A DNA stretch of 64,000 bases from Mesostigma viride. Its lineage: Eukaryota; Streptophyta; Mesostigmatophyceae; Mesostigmatales; Mesostigmataceae. The stretch covers positions 1,840,613 through 1,904,612 of the forward strand of contig RPFO01000041.1 in NCBI GenBank assembly GCA_009746045.1, written 5' to 3'. Both the position numbers and the translations under genes were made by a program. Every line of letters begins with the position of its first letter. The first letter of the stretch is position 1. The notes under the pieces were generated by a model. It did no database searches and was not told the DNA's origin. It saw nothing but the letters and a program-made list of their open reading frames with translations. Shown here piece by piece: positions 58,342 to 64,000 of the stretch.

Positions 58342-58926
58342 TCACAGATCCACCGACACGACGTGGCACTCCTGCAGCTTTGATAGGCCCTGTAGGAACG
58401 CGTCTGCCGCGTCATCTTTCTTCTTCAGGGAGTGAAAGTAGTTCATGTGCACCGGATACTTCTCGAGTATCTTCGCGGTGTGTTCTATCGCTAGCCGTTT
58501 ATTGCGACGGTATCCGTTCTGAATATTACATTCGATAGTGGGGCCCGTGTAGACGTTCAACTTGCGCACCGGTGACACGAATTCGACACGTAACGGGTTG
58601 TCCGTTCCTCTGGGGTGATATAGTCGATGAGTCTCAAAAAACAACTGGAGCAGATGACTCATCACTTTCATTTTCACGTTCGACTTGGTCTGTCTCTCGA
58701 TCACGACCTTGTCTACAGCACCCAGCGTATCGATCCTTTTGTGTAACTCGATCGGCAATCGTCTACACGCTTCTTCTAACGTATTTGTATTCAGATCGAG
58801 AACTTCCCAATTCAATATCTCAAAGTTCAGACCATTCGCAAACTCGTTCTTGTCCACATCCTTGTTGTTTTGAAGAATGCAATACGCCAGATTCGACATC
58901 CCGACATCGAAGCTCGCGATGATCAT
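58342..58926 (-). CDS. Holliday junction resolvase (poxvirus A22/RuvC-like)
   Basis: 194 residues. RNase H-fold catalytic motifs: IASFDVGMSNLAYC (first Asp), VIERQTKSNVKMK (Glu), and KKKDDAADAFLQG (Asp pair). The ATG is 29 bp from the divergent gene at 58956. It resolves branched DNA during genome replication and packaging. Function assigned from family motifs. Confidence 0.85.
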   Translation of the reverse strand: MIIASFDVGMSNLAYCILQNNKDVDKNEFANGLNFEILNWEVLDLNTNTLEEACRRLPIELHKRIDTLGAVDKVVIERQTKSNVKMKVMSHLLQLFFETHRLYHPRGTDNPLRVEFVSPVRKLNVYTGPTIECNIQNGYRRNKRLAIEHTAKILEKYPVHMNYFHSLKKKDDAADAFLQGLSKLQECHVVSVDL

Positions 58927-58955
58927 TTTCTTTATATAATCATGAGGTAGTTGTA
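58927..58955. promoter_or_regulatory. 29-bp divergent promoter
   Basis: TTTTCTTTATATAATCATGAGG between the resolvase ATG and the ATG at 58956, with a TATATAA box usable in both directions. Confidence 0.45.
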
Positions 58956-59537
58956 ATGCTGAACGTGACGCAGTACCAACGCGAACAGACGAAGAAGAGG
59001 CTGCAACAACAAACCCAAGCTAAAAAAGAAACAACGTCTGCTTCGATGGATCGATATACGACATACGCCGACTTCCTCGGCGGTGGAATAAACGTGTTCG
59101 ACAGAGCAGATAGCCGGCAACTAGGGGAATCACTTTACCCTGTATTCCGATTGCTATTGTCGAAAAAGAACATAGACCGAGTCACGTTCCGTCTTAATTG
59201 CGAACTAAAGACCGACATCCCCGCATACGACGTAGCGGCCGCTCTGAAGTTCGCGTACGATGCGAACCCCGATATCAAGCTGTACGAACGCAGTTTGTCA
59301 AAAGAGGGTAACTGTGACGCGAAGTTCGACCTGGTGAAAAGGATAAATTACGAAGCCGCCAAAAGGCTCACTAAGACCGCGGACAAATATCGCCCGTCGT
59401 CTGGTTACATGCGTTACGTCGACGTCATGTTCGGAGACAAGACGCTCAAGGACACGATCATTCCGCATCAGGAGTACACAGTGGACACTCTGCGAAATAA
59501 GTCTCAGCCCATTTATTACGATTATATCATCACGTAA
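58956..59537 (+). CDS. Viral protein of unknown function
   Basis: 193 residues: a Gln/Lys-rich N-terminus (QREQTKKRLQQQTQAKKE), then an alpha/beta region with KKNIDRVTFRLNCEL and YDVAAALKFAYDANPD. No catalytic motif identified. Downstream gene starts 55 bp later. Confidence 0.6.
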   Translation: MLNVTQYQREQTKKRLQQQTQAKKETTSASMDRYTTYADFLGGGINVFDRADSRQLGESLYPVFRLLLSKKNIDRVTFRLNCELKTDIPAYDVAAALKFAYDANPDIKLYERSLSKEGNCDAKFDLVKRINYEAAKRLTKTADKYRPSSGYMRYVDVMFGDKTLKDTIIPHQEYTVDTLRNKSQPIYYDYIIT

Positions 59538-59592
59538 AGGTTCGTTGAGTTTTGCAAAAAAGTATTCTTTGCGCATTTCAAAACGAGCGACC

Positions 59593-60324
59593 ATGGCAGG
59601 TAAGCATATGAACGTATCTGTCGGAACCCCCATTTTCTTGACGGATGACGAACACGCCCACTATCAGTCAACTGGCACCATGCCCGGAGACGAACCGACC
59701 GCTGCTCCTGTCATCACGATCGCTCCCACCACGACCGAAGTCGCGGCCGAGGGGATCCAGGCTCCCAACACGGACGAACCGTTGACGAACGATAATCCGG
59801 TTCCTAGAAACGAGATCAAAGCCACCGCAGATCCGGAACATTTGCACCTTGCAGGACAGGTGTACGCGGTCGTGAGCATGGTGGTCCCGCCTCGATCGAC
59901 GAACATGGCTCTCAAGATCCGAGGCGTGTTTCCCGACGAGTCGACAGCTTCGGAACACGCTAAGAAACTCATGGAGGCCGACCCGTATTTCGACATTTTT
60001 GTGGTTTCCATGTACAATTGGCTCGCGCTGCCCTTGCCTGACGACATCCGAGGGGAAATTCGTCACCGGTATGCCGACGAGCGTCTCGACAAAATCATGG
60101 AGAAGTATCACAGCGACCGAGTCAAGTACAAGCAATTCAACGAACACAGGATCAAGGAGACGAAGGAAGCCGGTCTGAGGGGTGAGGCTGGACCCATGCA
60201 GATTGATGTCGCCAAACCGACCACGGTCACCATCGAGTCCTCGTCCATGGAAGTTATTCAGGACGTGGAGGAATCTCAAGCGCACAACATGCACCCCGGA
60301 GTGGGGACGGAGGCGCCCGTCTGA
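59593..60324 (+). CDS. Giant-virus hypothetical protein (DUF5832-like)
   Basis: 243 residues from ATG 59593 (MAGKHMN). The segment NMALKIRGVFPDESTASEHA, followed by DPYFDIFVVSMYNWLALPLP, is the core of a family shared by many giant viruses. A low-complexity Thr/Pro N-terminus and a polar tail surround it. It overlaps the convergent small membrane gene at 60276-60455. Role unknown. Confidence 0.6.
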   Translation: MAGKHMNVSVGTPIFLTDDEHAHYQSTGTMPGDEPTAAPVITIAPTTTEVAAEGIQAPNTDEPLTNDNPVPRNEIKATADPEHLHLAGQVYAVVSMVVPPRSTNMALKIRGVFPDESTASEHAKKLMEADPYFDIFVVSMYNWLALPLPDDIRGEIRHRYADERLDKIMEKYHSDRVKYKQFNEHRIKETKEAGLRGEAGPMQIDVAKPTTVTIESSSMEVIQDVEESQAHNMHPGVGTEAPV

Positions 60325-60455
60325 ACTTGCGATTGTTTACATTTCCAGCAATAGAGTGTCACTACAATCCCGAGGGCACAGAAAACGGCCGCTATCGTGA
60401 AATATCTCTCTTGTTGCTTTAGATCCTTTTCGTCGTCGCCGTTTGTAAATGTCAT
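60276..60455 (-). CDS. Small membrane protein, overlapping convergent gene
   Basis: 59 codons: MTFTNGDDEKDLKQQERYF then a hydrophobic helix (TIAAVFCALGIVVTLYCW) and a Cys-rich tail. The stop overlaps the end of the plus-strand gene by 49 bp, but nothing in this frame is a shadow of it in the helix region. ATG at 60455. Confidence 0.45.
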   Translation of the reverse strand: MTFTNGDDEKDLKQQERYFTIAAVFCALGIVVTLYCWKCKQSQVQTGASVPTPGCMLCA

Positions 60456-60472
60456 TTACTTATAATCGGAGA

Positions 60473-60652
60473 TTATTTGGTTAATACAGCGATTCCGCCA
60501 AATACAAGGATGATGATTAACTGAAGCACGGATGTTGTAATAATCAACTTTTTCTTCTTCGCTGCATAATCAACGTCGTTCGCGGCGGTGTATCCACCCT
60601 TTTCGGGGTTCATCTTGTTGATGGCCGCCGCAACGCTTACAGCTGCACCCAT
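60473..60652 (-). CDS. Small myristoylated-type membrane protein
   Basis: 59 codons. It begins MGAAVSVAAAINKMNPE, a good N-myristoylation signal (Met-Gly, small residue at 5-6), and ends with a hydrophobic helix (LIITTSVLQLIIILVFGGIAV). Small MG-start membrane proteins are typical of viral inner membranes. ATG at 60652. Confidence 0.5.
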   Translation of the reverse strand: MGAAVSVAAAINKMNPEKGGYTAANDVDYAAKKKKLIITTSVLQLIIILVFGGIAVLTK

Positions 60653-60680
60653 GAGCTTATAATTCAGTCTCAGAAGAAAA

Positions 60681-61217
60681 TCAAAGGTCTCCTGCTGGCG
60701 TCGGTGGCGCCACGGTCATTGAACACATGCAGATATCATCAGACGCGTTTAACGAGATGTACGTCTTCCCGCACACTCGACACACGTATTGATCGAACAT
60801 GTAGCAAGAAACCACGTCGGGGTCGGGGTCGCACATACATTGGACCCACGCGTCCTTATGCATCCTCAACAAGAGAACGCCGTCTCTATAATTAAACTCC
60901 AACACCTTGGTGGATGAAGCCCCATCAACGTCTTCCGTCTTCACCAACATGATATCGCCATACACGTTCGTGTCATTCAACATGTTACAAGCCAACGCGT
61001 TTCGGATGTTCATGTCTCCTCCACCGTAACATCCGATCGATATGCCCTCAAACTTCGACATCGTAGCAGGTTTCCAAATGTCCACGAGATGTGCGTTCGG
61101 CAGCATTCTTTGGATGGCCGCGAATTCGTATTTGGAAGGCAGACGGACAAACGCGATCCGGGGCGCGTCCGCCTTCACGTACATGGCGATCCCGTTCGGT
61201 TCAGGTTCCGTTGACAT
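60681..61217 (-). CDS. Cys-rich viral protein of unknown function
   Basis: 178 residues. The C-terminal third holds a zinc-like pattern (WVQCMCDPD ... YVCRVCGKTY ... DICMC). N-terminal part alpha/beta with YGGGDMNIRN. Divergent from the gene at 61251 with 33 bp between. Family not recognised. Confidence 0.6.
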   Translation of the reverse strand: MSTEPEPNGIAMYVKADAPRIAFVRLPSKYEFAAIQRMLPNAHLVDIWKPATMSKFEGISIGCYGGGDMNIRNALACNMLNDTNVYGDIMLVKTEDVDGASSTKVLEFNYRDGVLLLRMHKDAWVQCMCDPDPDVVSCYMFDQYVCRVCGKTYISLNASDDICMCSMTVAPPTPAGDL

Positions 61218-61250
61218 GTGTGAGGTAATAATGTTATAGAGTCTTATATT

Positions 61251-61637
61251 ATGAGCCGATTAACCGCCCAAAAGGCGCACAACTTTGTGCTCGCGGCTCA
61301 GGCTGGAAAAAACATAGTGGAAAACAAATTTATGATCAGCATTGAGAATTATATAAAGACAGTATCCCAACAAGGACGTCTGTTTCTTTTTTACACGATT
61401 CCGACGTACCAATTCGGGCTACCCATATATGACCCCCAAGATATCCTCATGAAGATCGGCAAGCGCCTAGTGCGCCGAGGATTCCGTGTAAAACTCGTTG
61501 GCACCAATCACATGTACATCGAATGGGGGCCAGTCAAGCAAGCGTCACGACCTAAAAAGGACACTGGCATCTCGCAAGAAGCAAAAGACGCCCTGCGCAA
61601 AATGAGGCTCAACCTCTCAAGGGCGGTAACTAACTAG
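61251..61637 (+). CDS. Giant-virus hypothetical protein (DUF5759-like)
   Basis: 128 residues. FLFYTIPTYQFGLPIYDPQD, then RLVRRGFRVKLVGTNHMYIEWG, is the pattern of a small family found across giant viruses, with the terminal I-x-W/I-S-W strand. ATG at 61251 next to a TTATATTATGAG box. Confidence 0.6.
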   Translation: MSRLTAQKAHNFVLAAQAGKNIVENKFMISIENYIKTVSQQGRLFLFYTIPTYQFGLPIYDPQDILMKIGKRLVRRGFRVKLVGTNHMYIEWGPVKQASRPKKDTGISQEAKDALRKMRLNLSRAVTN

Positions 61638-61715
61638 AGCAACGACCAATAAACCTAAAAGGATTTGCGAGAATACGTCTGTCATGCCAGTTGGAGTGTA
61701 CCTGCTAAGGCCCAT
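61617..61715 (-). CDS. Possible tiny membrane protein
   Basis: 32 codons from ATG 61715: MGLSRYTPTGMTDVF then one hydrophobic helix (SQILLGLLVVALVSY). It also begins with a myristoylation-type MG. The frame is open upstream to 61925, but that part is antisense to the next candidate gene. Weak; rests on composition only. Confidence 0.3.
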   Translation of the reverse strand: MGLSRYTPTGMTDVFSQILLGLLVVALVSYRP

Positions 61716-61980
61716 GGAACAAAATAGGTCGTTCGCGTACGCGCATCGACCCCGTACCGCCTCCTGCGGCTGGTCGGAATTCACAGACCCCCATGGCCCC
61801 AAAGGAGGAGCCGTGGTCCGAACGACTTGGTGAACATGCCCGCTCCTATAAGCAGATACATCGGGAGATTGCGGTGACACGATGCGGTTGTATGCAATCA
61901 TCGTCATGGTCGCGTATAACTCCAAATATTATTTTTATTTGCGAACTGCAAAGATCCGAATGCGTGCCCACACAAGATTT

Positions 61981-62184
61981 ATGGATGACGAGCCCGACAC
62001 CACTCAGAGTTGTCATCAACAGATCCTGGATTACATCAAATCCATCGACCCCCGCACCCACTTGACGCTGACGGACATCCGAGAGGTGGCTCGTATGGCC
62101 CTCAGTCATTGTGAGTCATGCCTGGAAACTCCACCCGGTTGCTGTCAAAGTCGACGCCGTACACATAAAACGAGCGAACAATAG
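61981..62184 (+). CDS. Possible small viral ORF
   Basis: From ATG 61981 (MDDEPDTTQSCHQQILDYIK; earlier ATGs at 61960 and 61882). The first 48 codons read as an amphipathic helical protein (DPRTHLTLTDIREVARMAL); the rest is antisense to the D5-like gene. The true stop may have been lost by an indel. Confidence 0.35.
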   Translation: MDDEPDTTQSCHQQILDYIKSIDPRTHLTLTDIREVARMALSHCESCLETPPGCCQSRRRTHKTSEQ

Positions 62185-62575
62185 GACCAGAGTCCGCCGG
62201 GTAGCGCTTGCGCACCCTCTCGAAGACGACACGGATGCCGAAATCGGTGAAGATGTGCTTGTAGAAGTCCTCCTCGAACACGACGCGCGAACGAGGATCG
62301 CGCTGGCGATTCCACTCGTTGAAGCGCCTCTGGAACTCCTCCCATGGGCAGTACTTATCCGGCCCCGTCTCCACCCACGACACGTGAAGGAGGAAGGTGA
62401 TGAGAGGGTTGGAGGCCTCCTGCGCCTTGCGCCGTTGCTGGGAGAACCACTCGGGGAGACAGTCGTGGACGCACTTAGACCCGACGAACTCGACGAAGCT
62501 CCTGTACGCCTGGACACCCTTCGCCTTTCGGATTAATGATCTGCCCATCGCCGTGTGCGTCCTAGTGTGCCACAT
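62102..62575 (-). CDS. C-terminal fragment of a D5-like helicase
   Basis: 157 codons. NPLITFLLHVSWVET, CPWEEFQRRFNEWNRQRDP and a following basic helix with FYVYGVDF match the order seen after the AAA+ core in D5/primase-helicases (P-L-I-x-F-L then Y/F-x-x-W). The upstream part of the gene is absent: 62576 onward is not viral-looking. A GTGTCCAG|GCG sequence at about 62503-62513 would be a possible splice acceptor. The rest of the gene may lie beyond the window or be lost at the viral edge. Confidence 0.5.
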   Translation of the reverse strand: MWHTRTHTAMGRSLIRKAKGVQAYRSFVEFVGSKCVHDCLPEWFSQQRRKAQEASNPLITFLLHVSWVETGPDKYCPWEEFQRRFNEWNRQRDPRSRVVFEEDFYKHIFTDFGIRVVFERVRKRYPADSGPIVRSFYVYGVDFDSNRVEFPGMTHND

Positions 62576-62954
62576 GTATTGGGCGCGTCTCTTGCATGGA
62601 AAAAGGAAGCAGAGGGGGAAGCAGCATGCGAGCCATGGCGCTCACCCCCTTTAAGATTATGGCCAGAAATAGCAGCCAAGGTGTGCACCCCTTGCTGCCT
62701 TTACGAGGTCCAAAATGTGGTACGGGAGCAGTGGGTCAAAATTGCATGCCAGCGGGGCGGAATAGGGGACCGCAGGCACAACGCTGGACGATAAACAGGG
62801 TGAATGGGCGACATGCATCGCGGAGATAAGGTCGGCAACGTTAGGTCGTTCATGATCGACATTGCTACCGTGAATGAAGGGCAGAATGCGACAGCCATGT
62901 TGGGGACACAGTGCGAACTAGCATGTGCCGTCCATGCTGTACAATTCAACTTAC
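62576..62954. other. Non-coding stretch between viral block and host-like exon
   Basis: About 380 bp without a convincing gene; includes G/A-rich AAAAAGGAAGCAGAGGGGG. On the minus strand it would be the start of the intron that follows the exon ending at 62955, and on the other side the edge of the viral DNA. No junction repeats found. Confidence 0.4.
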
Positions 62955-63355
62955 TTGTCCTCAAATGCTCGCCACCCGGTTTTGCTCTTCCACAGAACGA
63001 GCGGGAGGTTGAGCAACGTAAACTGCGTCGGGGCTGTGGGGTCCAAGTCGGCTATGATGCTGACCGGGTACCAGTTGGAGCCCCAGTCAAAACGCTCGAA
63101 TGCCGTGCTTGTCTTGCTAGCGGGCTCGTCCACGACCCCTGCAGCAGCGGCCACTACTTTGACATTATTGCGTAACGCGCACGCCTTCTGGACATTGGCA
63201 TGCCTAGAGAAAATTGGAAATCTTGCCGGTAAAATAGAACCACGCGCCCAGGAAGAATTCCGGAAATGCGGAGTCGACGACCTCTTGCATTCGACGACGG
63301 TATGCGCAGCACGCAGTTCAGGCAACCCCGCCGAAGTGACATACACCGTAGCCAT
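62955..63355 (-). CDS. First exon of a pheophorbide a oxygenase-like Rieske protein (host)
   Basis: 133 codons plus two bases from ATG 63355. The N-terminal 75 or so residues are Ser/Arg/Ala-rich and lack acidic residues, like a chloroplast transit peptide. Then FDWGSNWYPV, IADLDPTAP, LPLVLWKSKTGWRAFED matches the start of the Rieske-oxygenase fold in chlorophyll-breakdown and Tic55-type enzymes; the following CPHR motif would be in the next exon. The exon ends GAGGACAA|GTAAGT, a consensus donor. This identifies an algal nuclear gene at the right edge. Confidence 0.7.
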
Positions 63356-64000
63356 TTCACAAGGCAATGCAGAGCATGAACGTGAGGACTCGGCTATGTC
63401 TTATCAGCTCATAAGTCCGCCTATCTAGGGACGCTTCATTTTACAGGCTTGTGGGCGTGTATAACAGCTGCTTCCTGCTGCTATCGCCACGACTCACGCG
63501 AGTAAAACGAGTTCACGAGTCACGACACGTTACTGGTTGCCTCGCATGAGTCGCGTCTTACTTGTCAAAAAAGGCAGCGTTGTCGCCTTGTTGTATGTTG
63601 TTGTTGTTGTTTGTTGTTGTTGTGTCCCACGCCGCACATGGGCAGCAGAGAATCTATAGTGGCCGAGGGCCGGATATATTTAGTATCGGTGGTACTATCG
63701 GGGCACTCGGAGGACGGGATTTCTTATTACGGGGCCCAATGGCCGGCGCCGCGCCAGACTCGCCCGCCTTTGGGCTTTGGGCGTCTTGGAAGTTGGCTTT
63801 GGGCGTTTGCTCTTTTGGCAGATTTCTACACTACACTGGTACTACGCAAAAAAACACAGACTGGTGCAGCGTAACATCCATACAACGTAAATTACCGCCG
63901 CACAGGCATGAGGCCGGCAGCAATAAACTGGCAGCCAGCAAGAACCGGACAATGGCCGCCGCAAGATAGTCGTCGGTTGCTGGTATTTCACTTCTACACT
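63356..64000. other. Upstream region of the host-like gene
   Basis: No convincing coding frame apart from shadows. It contains repeated CGAGT(C)ACG elements at about 63490-63550 and the TTG tract. Presumably 5' untranslated region and promoter of the minus-strand Rieske gene. Confidence 0.4.
63590..63627 (+). repeat. (TTG)n microsatellite
   Basis: TTG units in a run interrupted by TTTG, upstream (minus-strand sense) of the host-like exon. Confidence 0.85.

Overview
This window reads as a heavily invaded copy of a large double-stranded DNA virus inside an algal nuclear genome. The viral parts are dense and intron-poor, with genes on both strands and short gaps. They include a UL52-type primase, a YqaJ-family exonuclease, an A22/RuvC-like Holliday-junction resolvase, a guanylyltransferase-like protein, a SLATT-like two-helix membrane protein, a D5-helicase-like C-terminus, and many small single-helix membrane proteins and giant-virus families of unknown function. 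No major capsid protein, DNA polymerase, terminase or portal gene is present, so I cannot tell a nucleocytoplasmic large DNA virus (Nucleocytoviricota) from a mirusvirus-like relative. An algal host is suggested by the right edge (62955-63355). That stretch is the first coding exon of a pheophorbide a oxygenase-like Rieske protein with a chloroplast-transit-like N-terminus and a perfect GTAAGT donor.

Layout. 1-2302: three viral genes (two with C-terminal or internal membrane helices, one basic). 2320-16925 (minus): one adenosylcobalamin-dependent ribonucleoside-triphosphate reductase (RTPR) gene in four coding pieces. Two gaps are GT-AG introns; the third is a 1,761-bp insertion with a GTTG target duplication. 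Intron 1 holds an approximately 8-kb Ty3/gypsy retrotransposon whose Pol carries an N-terminal C5-cytosine methyltransferase and a C-terminal PHD finger. Intron 2 holds a 285-codon ORF. 16982-18600: a membrane-protein gene cut by an 882-bp palindromic element. 18644-24859: more viral genes, with about 2.6 kb of non-coding or transposon-like DNA at 19150-21780. 24968-50100: one very long beta-rich fibre or adhesin gene. It is cut first by a tandem element flanked by GATT and then by a 19.4-kb nest of Ty1/copia elements (outer 30658-50018, inner 34277-42097, plus an unidentified 5.3-kb block 42103-47396). 50143-62575: the compact viral gene block, with the primase cut by a 1,221-bp relative of the palindromic element. 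62576-64000: host-like DNA.

The RTPR, primase, resolvase, exonuclease and D5-like pieces would make nucleotides and replicate or recombine DNA. The capping-like protein would act on mRNA, and the fibre and small membrane proteins fit a virion. Several of these genes are now broken. Clean removal of each insertion at its target duplication restores the reading frame, which is the strongest evidence that the insertions are real. Many one-base frameshifts fall at or near homopolymer runs, so part of the apparent decay could be assembly error. All family names below come from reading motifs by eye; no database search was possible.
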